In this document: piece after piece, positions 9,104 through 16,530 of the stretch
Numbering within the stretch: the first letter of the stretch is position 1
How the letters are laid out: every line of letters starts with the position of its first letter
Source of the DNA: Spirochaetales bacterium
GTDB taxonomy: Bacteria > Spirochaetota > Spirochaetia > Sphaerochaetales > Sphaerochaetaceae
Assembly (NCBI GenBank): GCA_018433865.1
Contig: JAHDQJ010000003.1
Coordinates: forward strand, 124,001 to 188,000
Reading direction: 5' to 3'
Length of the DNA stretch: 64,000 bases
Made by a program: the position numbers and the translations under genes
The notes under the pieces: model-generated
Seen by the model: the letters and a program-made list of their open reading frames with translations, nothing else
Databases searched by the model: none
What the model was told of the DNA's origin: nothing

Positions 9104-10186
9104 CTATATCCTCCTGACCAAGGAGATTGCCCCCGATACGCACAACAACGCCACTATCGGCGCCAAGGGTCCCCACTCAGGACCGTAGATGCCCTGCTTC
9201 GCGAAAATCATGCTCACCATCTGCATGACGAAGAAGACCACCGCGATGGCGAGGCTCGCCAGGATGCTGAGCATGAGCACGTTCTTTCTCCATGTGAACA
9301 CAGTAGAGCAGGAAATCAGGATGAGAATCAAGGGGGTGAGGTTTCCCAGTATCCTGTGGTAGAAATCTGATGCCTGGATGGCATATTGGTTGGCATCCAT
9401 CACCTGTATCCGCCGGATGTAACGCAAGGCGCTGCCCAGTTCCATCGTGGTGATGTCAGCCTGGAGATTCCTGAACAGCGCAGGTTCGAGATTGACCGAC
9501 TCATTGTGATACACCGCGAGACGCTGCGCGTCCATGACCTGGCCATCAAGGTCGAGCAGATAGCGGTTCGCATCCTTGAATTCCCACCAGGACCCGTTGA
9601 ACGTACCGCTTGCCGCATCGATCCGTGCCTGCAATTTCCCCGTCCGGTCCATCACGATGAGCGTCACGCCCGTGATCCGCTTGCTCGATTCATAATATCG
9701 TGCCGCGTGGAGGATGTACGATCCGTCCGGGGATTGCAGGGTGACATTCCTGTTGTCGTTCAGTTCCCTGACCTGCAACGCCTCGTTGCCGAGCGCCTTC
9801 TTCTCGACCGAAGCGGGAATCGCCAGCTGCTCGGAGATGAGAAACTGGGTGCCTGCGAGCAGGAGTCCCAGCACGACGATGGGAAGCACGACACGTCGGT
9901 ACGGATACCCGATGTTCGAGAGGATGATCATCTCGTTGTTCGCGTGAAGCATCGAGAGAAAATAGGTCGTGGAGAAGAGCGCTGCGGGTCCGATCGCATG
10001 GACGGCGGCCTGTGGCAAGAACAAGACCGACAGGCGGATGATCGTCACATAGCCGATCTCGTTGCGCAAGTACTGGTCGAGATTGCTGAACACGTCGAAG
10101 AGGACGATCATGAGCGTGATCAGCAGTGCCGATTGGAAGAACGTGCGCACCAGCGAACCGAATACATACACATCGACTTTTTTCAT
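9104..10186 (-). CDS. lptG: LptG-type permease (LptF/LptG family)
   Basis: A 360-residue inner-membrane permease with paired N- and C-terminal transmembrane segments flanking a periplasmic beta-jellyroll domain, the LptF/G layout. The first TM region (VRTFFQSALLITLMIVLFDVFSNLDQYL) and the coupling-helix stretch after TM2 (HANNEMIILSNIGYPYRR) fit the family. With an LptB ATPase it would extract and move glycolipid to the outer membrane. Its ATG overlaps the lptF stop (ATGA). Assignment as G rather than F rests on gene order. Whether the organism makes true LPS cannot be told from here. Confidence 0.85.
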   Translation of the reverse strand: MKKVDVYVFGSLVRTFFQSALLITLMIVLFDVFSNLDQYLRNEIGYVTIIRLSVLFLPQAAVHAIGPAALFSTTYFLSMLHANNEMIILSNIGYPYRRVVLPIVVLGLLLAGTQFLISEQLAIPASVEKKALGNEALQVRELNDNRNVTLQSPDGSYILHAARYYESSKRITGVTLIVMDRTGKLQARIDAASGTFNGSWWEFKDANRYLLDLDGQVMDAQRLAVYHNESVNLEPALFRNLQADITTMELGSALRYIRRIQVMDANQYAIQASDFYHRILGNLTPLILILISCSTVFTWRKNVLMLSILASLAIAVVFFVMQMVSMIFAKQGIYGPEWGPLAPIVALLCVSGAISLVRRI

Positions 10187-11469
10187 ACGCGCCTCGTCCG
10201 GACCAGAAGGAAGAATGCAATGATCGCCACCACCGCGTTAGGCCCCCAGATGAGGAATCCCGGGTTAGCCGGGAAGTCAAGGATCTTCGTCTGGGCAAAG
10301 AACAGGAGGAACCAGTAGAACGATGCGACCACGAGACTGAGACCGAATCCGAAGAGCCTGCCGTGCTTGAGCCTCACGAACGAAAGCGGGAACGTGATGA
10401 ACACCAGTACGAAGCAGCTGAACGAAAGGGCGAATTTCTTGTGCAGTTCCGCACGATAGTATTGCAGATAGAAATTTATGCCCTGGCGCGTCTTGATCCG
10501 TTGGATGTCCTGTTGCAGTGAGGTAATCGTTGCTACCAGCGAAGGATCGATGGTTTGGTCTTGCACGGTGATCGTACGCATCAGGTCGGAGACCTGCCTC
10601 TCGAGCGTACGCAACGAAGCCATCCTCGCCATTTCTTCACGTTCCTGATCGCCTGCGCGCAAGGCGATGGCAGAGAGCAGGTCGCGCGTGCTCAGTTGCG
10701 TGGGCGTCACGTCGGTGAACCGGCTTACCTGGGAACTGAAATCGAGATAGTAGATCATTTCCTTCGCTTCAGCCATCGTGAAATCATCGAGAGCGTTGCG
10801 GTCTGTGGCGAGAATCACGGGATCCTGAAGCTCGAGCCGGTAGAGGAAGGTCTCAAGGTCCATCAGCGTGATCGAACCGCCGGATGCGCTGATCACCTGG
10901 TTGGTGGAACCTTGCGCGGTATCGAAAAGTACAAGCGGTCCGATGTTATCATCCGTAACATTTCCTGTCACCAATACGATATCCCCTACCCTGTTCACCG
11001 CATACGGTTCGATTTCCAAGGTGGGCAAGTCCCGCATCAGCTGGGCGTAGATCGTCCTGAAACGCTGGTTGCTGTAGGGGACCAGGATGTCGGCGACGAG
11101 GAACGTGCCCACGGCAAGGAGTAACGCACAAACGGCGATCGGAGCAAACATCTTCCTGAGCGGAATGCCGCTTGCACGGAGCGCCAGGATCTCATTGCGC
11201 TCCGAGAGGTCTCCGATGACCATCGCTGCCGCGCTGAGCGTTGAGAACGGGATCGTGTAGAGCATGATCTGCGGTATGGACAGCCCGACAAGTTTCATGA
11301 CGGAGAGAACGTTCACGTTCTTGAGCAGTATCCGCTGCGCGAAGAGCAACAACTGATTGATGAAGAAAATGAAAAAGAAAAAAAGGAACGCAACCAAAAG
11401 CGATACCAAAAACTGTCGCAGGATGTAGGAGCGCAGGATTGCGTAGGAGGACCCAGATCGTCCGTGCAT
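10183..11469 (-). CDS. lptF: LptF-type permease with helical insertion
   Basis: A 428-residue LptF/G-family permease, about 60 residues longer than typical LptF. The N-terminal TMs (LRQFLVSLLVAFLFFFFIFF) and coupling helix (DLSERNEILALRASGIPLRKM) are canonical, and the C-terminal TMs follow SFSCFVLVFITFPLSF. The extra length lies before the last TMs, about residues 245-330, and reads as a charged coiled coil (EREEMARMASLRTLERQVSDL...). It overlaps lptG by 4 bp and lies 5 bp after dut. No strong Shine-Dalgarno was noted. Confidence 0.85.
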   Translation of the reverse strand: MHGRSGSSYAILRSYILRQFLVSLLVAFLFFFFIFFINQLLLFAQRILLKNVNVLSVMKLVGLSIPQIMLYTIPFSTLSAAAMVIGDLSERNEILALRASGIPLRKMFAPIAVCALLLAVGTFLVADILVPYSNQRFRTIYAQLMRDLPTLEIEPYAVNRVGDIVLVTGNVTDDNIGPLVLFDTAQGSTNQVISASGGSITLMDLETFLYRLELQDPVILATDRNALDDFTMAEAKEMIYYLDFSSQVSRFTDVTPTQLSTRDLLSAIALRAGDQEREEMARMASLRTLERQVSDLMRTITVQDQTIDPSLVATITSLQQDIQRIKTRQGINFYLQYYRAELHKKFALSFSCFVLVFITFPLSFVRLKHGRLFGFGLSLVVASFYWFLLFFAQTKILDFPANPGFLIWGPNAVVAIIAFFLLVRTRRV

Positions 11470-11474
11470 CGGCG

Positions 11475-11930
11475 TTACACTCCTGTTGACCCGAACCCCC
11501 GATCCCCACGCTCGGTTGCATCCGTGTGCGCGGTTTGTACGAACGTACAGCGTAAGACCGGTGCAATGACCAGCTGTGCGATCCTGTCGCCATGATTGAC
11601 GATGAACGGCTCATCCGAGTGGTTTATGAGGACCACCTTCACCTCCCCACGATAATCGCTGTCGATCGTGCCGGGGCTGTTGAGTACGGTGATGCCCGAT
11701 CGGAAGGCGAGGCCGCTTCGCGGTCTCACCTGTCCTTCGAATCCCTCGGGTATCTCAAGCACGAGACCCGTGGGGACCAATGCCCTGCCCCCCCTGGAGG
11801 CGATGGTGACCGGACCGTCGGGAAGGCATGCACACAAATCGGCACCTGCCGCCCCGGCCGAAGCATAGAGGGGCATCCGTGCCCCCCTGTGTGCAACGAC
11901 CCGTATGGTCGTCCCTTCGGTCAGTTCCAT
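11475..11930 (-). CDS. dut: dUTP pyrophosphatase
   Basis: A 151-residue trimeric dUTPase with all five motifs: I AGADLCA, II RPRSGLAF, III PGTIDSDYRGEV (catalytic Asp), IV GDRIAQLVI, and V RGDRGFGSTG at the C-terminus. It hydrolyses dUTP to dUMP and keeps uracil out of DNA. It is packed 2 bp after pnp and 5 bp before lptF, so it is almost certainly co-transcribed. Confidence 0.97.
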   Translation of the reverse strand: MELTEGTTIRVVAHRGARMPLYASAGAAGADLCACLPDGPVTIASRGGRALVPTGLVLEIPEGFEGQVRPRSGLAFRSGITVLNSPGTIDSDYRGEVKVVLINHSDEPFIVNHGDRIAQLVIAPVLRCTFVQTAHTDATERGDRGFGSTGV

Positions 11931-11932
11931 GC

Positions 11933-14038
11933 TTATTTCGTTTCCTTGTGATCCAATGCATCGACATAGCTGAGATTGAGTCTTCCCATCCTGTCGATCT
12001 CGACGAGCTTCACGGGAATCACCTGGTTCACGCTCAGCACATCATTGACATTGTTGACCCTGGTCTTGGCGAGCTTGCTGATGTGGCAGAGGCCCTCCTT
12101 GCCGGGAAGTATCTCGATGAACGCACCGAAATCCATGATCCGCTTGACGGTTCCGGTATAGATCCGGCCGACTTCAGGCTCTTCTACGATCGACTTGACC
12201 AGGTCCATCGCCTTCTGGGCGCTGACGCGGTTCTTGCCATAGATGGTCACGGTTCCGTCGTTCTCGATGTTGATCTCGGCACCAGACTGCTCGGCAATGC
12301 TCTTGATCGTCTTGCCACCGGTTCCGATGACAGCTCCGATCTTTTCCTCGTCGACCTTCATCGTAAGGATCTTCGGTGCATATTCGGAAATGTCCTCGCG
12401 CGGAGTCTTCAATGTCTGCTCCATGATGCCGAGGATATGCATCCGACCTTCCTTGGCTTGTGCGAGCGCTTTCGCCATGATCTCGCGGGAGACTCCGGCG
12501 ATCTTGATGTCCATCTGGAAAGCGGTGATGCCGTCGCGGGTGCCCGCCACCTTGAAATCCATGTCCCCGAGGTGGTCTTCCTCGCCGAGAATGTCACTGA
12601 GCACCACATACTTGCTGTAGTCGGCGCCCTCGGTGATCAATCCCATCGCGATTCCGGCCACCGGCTTGAGGATCTTCACTCCCGCATCCATCAGCGAGAG
12701 GCATCCTCCGCATACGGAAGCCATCGAGGAAGATCCGTTGGACTCGAGGATCTCTGAGACGACACGCACGGTATAGGGGAACTCTGTCTTCGGGGGAATG
12801 ACTCCCTCGAGCGCCCGCTGGGCCAGGTGTCCGTGCCCGATCTCACGCCTGCCGGTGCCGAGCCGACCGGTCTCTCCCACGCTGAACGGGGGGAAGTTAT
12901 AGTGAAGCATGAAGTTGCTGAAGTGCTTGTCTCCATCGATCGTGTCGAACATCTGTTCGTCACTTGCCGTTCCGAGAGTCGTGGAAGCGAGGCTCTGTGT
13001 CTCGCCACGGGTGAACAGCGCGCTTCCGTGAGCCCTCGGGAGTACTCCGACCTCACAGGTGATGGGACGGATCGCATCCACCTTCCGGCCATCGGTACGC
13101 ACGCCGTCATTGAGGATCGAGGAACGGAGGATCTGGTACTCAAGGTCCTCGAACATCGCATCGACCTTGTCACCCTTCCCGCTCGCGTCGATCGCATCGG
13201 CGAATTTATCAACGACCTGTGCCTTCACCTCGGCGAGAGCCGCGTACCGCTCCATCTTTCCTTTCACGAACGAGGCTTTCTTGTAGAGTGGGTAAGTGTA
13301 TTCCCTGATCGGATCGAGGAAGGAGAGGTCCTCATGGATCTCCATGAGCGGCAACTTTTCCTTTCCTGCGAGCTTTGCAAGCTCCCGCTGGATGCGGCAA
13401 AGGTCTGCGATGACCGGCTGAGCGGTCTCGATCGCCTCGAGCATCATCTCCTCCGAGACCTGCTTGGCGCCACCTTCGACCATCGTGATGCCGTCCTCGG
13501 TCCCTGCGACGACGATTTCCAATTGGGAATCCTCGATCTGCTGGAACGTGGGATTCACCACATAGGAACCGTCGACATACGCGATCCGCACTGCGGCGAC
13601 AGGTCCGTTGAACGGGATGTCACTGATCGTGACGGCCGCGGAGGAGGCAATCATCGCGATGATGTCGGGAGGATTGACCATATCGGAGCTTACGACGGTG
13701 GGAACGATCTGGATCTCACGACCGAATGCCTTGTCGAACAGCGGCCGCATCGGCCGGTCGATCAAACGTGAGACGAGTATTTCCTTGTCCTTCGGACGGC
13801 CCTCGCGCTTGAGGAAACCGCCGGGGATCTTGCCTGCTGCATAATATTTCTCATTGTACTCGACCTGGAGCGGGACATAGTCGAGCGGAGTATCGGGAGC
13901 ACGTCCGCTGCACACGGTCGCGAGCACGGCACTGCCCTCATAATAGGCATACACCGCACCATTGGCCTGCTTGGCCATCTTTCCGGTTTCCAGCACCAAT
14001 TCGCCGGAACCAATCTTGAACTTTACTGATTTCATCAT
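11933..14038 (-). CDS. pnp: Polynucleotide phosphorylase
   Basis: A 701-residue PNPase: two RNase PH-like cores, a helical linker, a KH domain (GAVIGTGGKTIKSIAEQ, about residue 565) and an S1 domain (GRIYTGTVKRIMDFGAFIEI) at the end. It degrades RNA 3' to 5' by phosphorolysis. The start is the first of two adjacent ATGs, with GTAGGA just upstream. It follows rpsO, the order known from E. coli, with an intercistronic hairpin at 14095-14128. Confidence 0.97.
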   Translation of the reverse strand: MMKSVKFKIGSGELVLETGKMAKQANGAVYAYYEGSAVLATVCSGRAPDTPLDYVPLQVEYNEKYYAAGKIPGGFLKREGRPKDKEILVSRLIDRPMRPLFDKAFGREIQIVPTVVSSDMVNPPDIIAMIASSAAVTISDIPFNGPVAAVRIAYVDGSYVVNPTFQQIEDSQLEIVVAGTEDGITMVEGGAKQVSEEMMLEAIETAQPVIADLCRIQRELAKLAGKEKLPLMEIHEDLSFLDPIREYTYPLYKKASFVKGKMERYAALAEVKAQVVDKFADAIDASGKGDKVDAMFEDLEYQILRSSILNDGVRTDGRKVDAIRPITCEVGVLPRAHGSALFTRGETQSLASTTLGTASDEQMFDTIDGDKHFSNFMLHYNFPPFSVGETGRLGTGRREIGHGHLAQRALEGVIPPKTEFPYTVRVVSEILESNGSSSMASVCGGCLSLMDAGVKILKPVAGIAMGLITEGADYSKYVVLSDILGEEDHLGDMDFKVAGTRDGITAFQMDIKIAGVSREIMAKALAQAKEGRMHILGIMEQTLKTPREDISEYAPKILTMKVDEEKIGAVIGTGGKTIKSIAEQSGAEINIENDGTVTIYGKNRVSAQKAMDLVKSIVEEPEVGRIYTGTVKRIMDFGAFIEILPGKEGLCHISKLAKTRVNNVNDVLSVNQVIPVKLVEIDRMGRLNLSYVDALDHKETK

Positions 14039-14094
14039 CTTTTCCTACTTCTTCTTGTTCTTTGTTCTTTTCATCCTATCGTCAGAAAGAGGAA

Positions 14095-14128
14095 CAGCCC
14101 CAGAAGTCCCTTCGGGATTCGGAGGCTG
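14095..14128 (-). other. rpsO-pnp intercistronic RNA hairpin
   Basis: Imperfect stem-loop with outer CAGCC/GGCTG and inner TCCC-TTC-GGGA pairing, midway in the 117-bp gap between rpsO and pnp. There is no T-run after it on the minus strand, so processing or a stability element is likelier than termination. In E. coli the equivalent hairpin is an RNase III site used for pnp autocontrol; the same role here is only inferred. Confidence 0.5.
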
Positions 14129-14155
14129 GTCCTTTCATCTTTCGATTCCCATACA

Positions 14156-14422
14156 CTATTTTCTCAACTCAAGTTTCTGGATCAGCTCACGGTACCGGTT
14201 CACATCGCTGTTCCTCACATACTTGAGCAAGCGGCGGCGGGCACCGACCATCTTGAGCAAGCCGCGCCGGCTGGCGTGGTCCTTCGGGAACTTGTTGAAG
14301 TGCTCCTGAAGGTCCCTGATGCGGGCGGTGAGCAGTGCGACCTGCACCTCTGCCGAACCGGTGTTCGTCTCCGCTCCACCGAACTCGGTGATGATCTGGT
14401 TCTTCATCTCTTTTGTCAACAT
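14156..14422 (-). CDS. rpsO: 30S ribosomal protein S15
   Basis: An 88-residue S15 with the family pattern: [21 protein letters not shown], then [23 protein letters not shown]. It binds the 16S rRNA central domain. The ATG lies 7 bp inside the end of ribF, with AGGAG about 10 nt upstream. No terminator separates it from ribF, and pnp follows. Confidence 0.97.
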   Translation of the reverse strand: MLTKEMKNQIITEFGGAETNTGSAEVQVALLTARIRDLQEHFNKFPKDHASRRGLLKMVGARRRLLKYVRNSDVNRYRELIQKLELRK

Positions 14423-15279
14423 ATCTGCGTCAACTCCTTTAAAAACTGCAAATTGTCATACCTTCCGGATACTCCCGCCCCCCCATGGACAACGCTTGGC
14501 GCCGGATTCATGATGTTGGTCAGCGTAAGAAACTCTTCGTCGACCAAGGCGATCATGGTTCGTTCCGACCTGTCGGCCATGACAAGAACGGTCTCGTACA
14601 CTCCCGGTGGCGGCAGAAGTTGCACGAACGATCCGATAGGGAATCGCAGGGGATATTCGTTGTTCCTGGAAGGTATATGGGCCAAGTCCACCGAATAGTT
14701 CCTGCCGAGCTGGGCCGGAATCTCCGACACCTTGCCCTTCGTGAGAGTGATGCGCACCAACGTGCTGCTGTCCTCGGTCCCGTCGTTGAGCGTATACATG
14801 TCGGGAACACATACCTGCGCTCCCTTCGTATGGCGGGGAACAATCTCCCTGAGCTCCGCCACACCGGTATCGGCGTGGGAACCGCAACGGAAATTCTCTC
14901 CGACGACCACGGCTTGGACATCGAACATGCCGCAACAGCGGGCGATGAACTCCTCTCCCGTAAGTTTACTGAAATCGGGAGAAAAGTCAATCACAACCAA
15001 ATAATCAACTCCTAGGTCGGCAAAGAAATCGGTGCTTTGGCGCAAGCTCATCAACGGCTTGTCAAAAGGATTGCGGCCGATCATCGTCTTCGGGTTCTGG
15101 GCAAAGGTGATCACCACGGTTTTCCATCCGTCGCTGTTTCGGGCGAGTTCGACCGCGCTTCCGATGATCCGCTGATGTCCGATATGCAATCCGTCGTATA
15201 CACCGATGGAGAGGACCGCGTGTGTCCTTATCAGCTCTCCGGAGACTGCCAACTGATTGAAATCATAGATGTGCATCAT
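14416..15279 (-). CDS. ribF: RibF-like FAD synthetase; flavokinase domain degenerate
   Basis: A 287-residue protein. The N-terminal half is the RibF nucleotidyltransferase: [16 protein letters not shown] (HxGH-type motif), [13 protein letters not shown] and GENFRCG, which adenylylate FMN to FAD. The C-terminal ~120 residues sit where riboflavin kinase should be but lack the family's GRGRxLGFPTAN-type ATP/metal loop, keeping only a PPGVYET-like strand. The protein may make FAD from FMN but not phosphorylate riboflavin. The start at 15279 has AGGAG six bases upstream and overlaps the truB stop. The position between truB and rpsO matches common ribF context. Confidence 0.85.
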   Translation of the reverse strand: MMHIYDFNQLAVSGELIRTHAVLSIGVYDGLHIGHQRIIGSAVELARNSDGWKTVVITFAQNPKTMIGRNPFDKPLMSLRQSTDFFADLGVDYLVVIDFSPDFSKLTGEEFIARCCGMFDVQAVVVGENFRCGSHADTGVAELREIVPRHTKGAQVCVPDMYTLNDGTEDSSTLVRITLTKGKVSEIPAQLGRNYSVDLAHIPSRNNEYPLRFPIGSFVQLLPPPGVYETVLVMADRSERTMIALVDEEFLTLTNIMNPAPSVVHGGAGVSGRYDNLQFLKELTQIC

Positions 15280-16181
15280 CCATCGCTCCTCACGCACGGC
15301 AATGCCATCACCGAGACAGGCATTCCCGTACTGTCGATGGCAGTGACCGCCAACAGCGTCCCCTCCTCGGAGAAGATGGCCGCATGGGTATCCTGTGCTC
15401 CACACTCCCGTAGGATGATACCACGTGCATCGGGCAGGTTTCCATAGGTCAGTCGCAGCGAGGATTCCCTGTCGACGGTGATGCGTCCGATACCGTCCAG
15501 CATCATCAGGCGATCCACCGATCCTTCGCTATGAGCGAGCAATGCCTTCGTATCCTCGGGATCGACTGCATCCTCGAATCTGAACGGACCGATTTCCGTC
15601 CTCTTCAGTGCGACAAGATGAGCACGGGAACCACTGGCGCGGGCGATGTCGCGGGCGAGCGAGCGTATATAGGTACCCTTGGAGCATCGTACGTCAAGGA
15701 TCATGTCGCTACCATCCCAACCGACGATCCGAATCGAGTGGATCGTGACCGGTCGGGAAGGCATGTGAACCTCAATTCCTTCCCGTGCCATGCGATACGC
15801 TCGCTTGCCGTCGATGTGGATGGCTGAGTATTGCGGAGGGCTTTGCATGATGCTGCCGGTGAATGATCTCTTTAGTACCTCAGCGACAGTTTCTTCGGAA
15901 GGCAGTGCGGCGGTGGCGATGACCTTGCCCTCGGGATCGAGCGTGTCGGTCTCCTCGCCGAACCGGACCGTCGCGACATAGCGCTTGTCCAGGTCGCCCA
16001 GCAAGGGATTGAGCTTCGTGAAGCGCCCGGTGAGTACGATCATGAGTCCCTCGGCAAACTTGTCCAGGGTACCTGCATGACCCACTTTCTTGTCAACATG
16101 GCGTTTGACTGGCCTGAGAGACTCAAATGATGTGATGCCTGTCGGCTTGCGAAGCAAAAGCAGGGAAAAATTATTCGCCAT
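15276..16181 (-). CDS. truB: tRNA pseudouridine-55 synthase
   Basis: A 301-residue TruB. The catalytic motif GHAGTLDKFAEGLMIV carries the Asp nucleophile (about residue 40), followed by KRYVATVRFGEETDTLDPEG, QSPPQYSAIHIDGKRAY and CSKGTYIRSLARDI. It makes pseudouridine-55 in the tRNA T-loop. It overlaps rbfA by 11 bp and ribF by 4 bp within the translation operon. Confidence 0.97.
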   Translation of the reverse strand: MANNFSLLLLRKPTGITSFESLRPVKRHVDKKVGHAGTLDKFAEGLMIVLTGRFTKLNPLLGDLDKRYVATVRFGEETDTLDPEGKVIATAALPSEETVAEVLKRSFTGSIMQSPPQYSAIHIDGKRAYRMAREGIEVHMPSRPVTIHSIRIVGWDGSDMILDVRCSKGTYIRSLARDIARASGSRAHLVALKRTEIGPFRFEDAVDPEDTKALLAHSEGSVDRLMMLDGIGRITVDRESSLRLTYGNLPDARGIILRECGAQDTHAAIFSEEGTLLAVTAIDSTGMPVSVMALPCVRSDG

Positions 16182-16530
16182 CGTTCACATGCAGGCTGTC
16201 GATGAGCTCATGCATGGCCTGGGCCTCCTTGATGGAGGTGTCGGCCTTGAAGGTGAGCTTCGGAGTGTTGCGTGTCTTGAGCAGCACCCCTAGCCTCCTC
16301 TGTATGAACCCGGCGGCACTTTGGAGTGCCGCCACCGATTGGCCGAGCTTGTCATCATCGACGAAGGATGAGACCCAGAGCGTGGCATAGGCCTTGTCCT
16401 TGCTCAGGTTCACCTCGCTGACCGAGACGAACTTGCTCAGCAGATGATGTTTGATCTCTCCCGTCACGATCATCGTGCTGACCGCTTCCTGTATCCTGGC
16501 TTCTAGCCGCTGATGAATATACTCACTCAT
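16171..16530 (-). CDS. rbfA: Ribosome-binding factor A
   Basis: A 119-residue KH-fold protein with RbfA features: an N-terminal helix (YIHQRLEARIQEAVSTMIV), then VSEVNLSKDKAYATLWVS and an AAGFIQRRLGVLLKTRNTPKLTF stretch. It assists 30S maturation. It overlaps infB by 8 bp and truB by 11 bp, the classic infB-rbfA-truB order. Confidence 0.95.
   Translation of the reverse strand: MSEYIHQRLEARIQEAVSTMIVTGEIKHHLLSKFVSVSEVNLSKDKAYATLWVSSFVDDDKLGQSVAALQSAAGFIQRRLGVLLKTRNTPKLTFKADTSIKEAQAMHELIDSLHVNDGE

Noticed and set aside
12827-13771. 314-codon plus-strand frame opposite pnp
   Set aside because: Shadow of a highly conserved gene with strong codon bias; no start signals.
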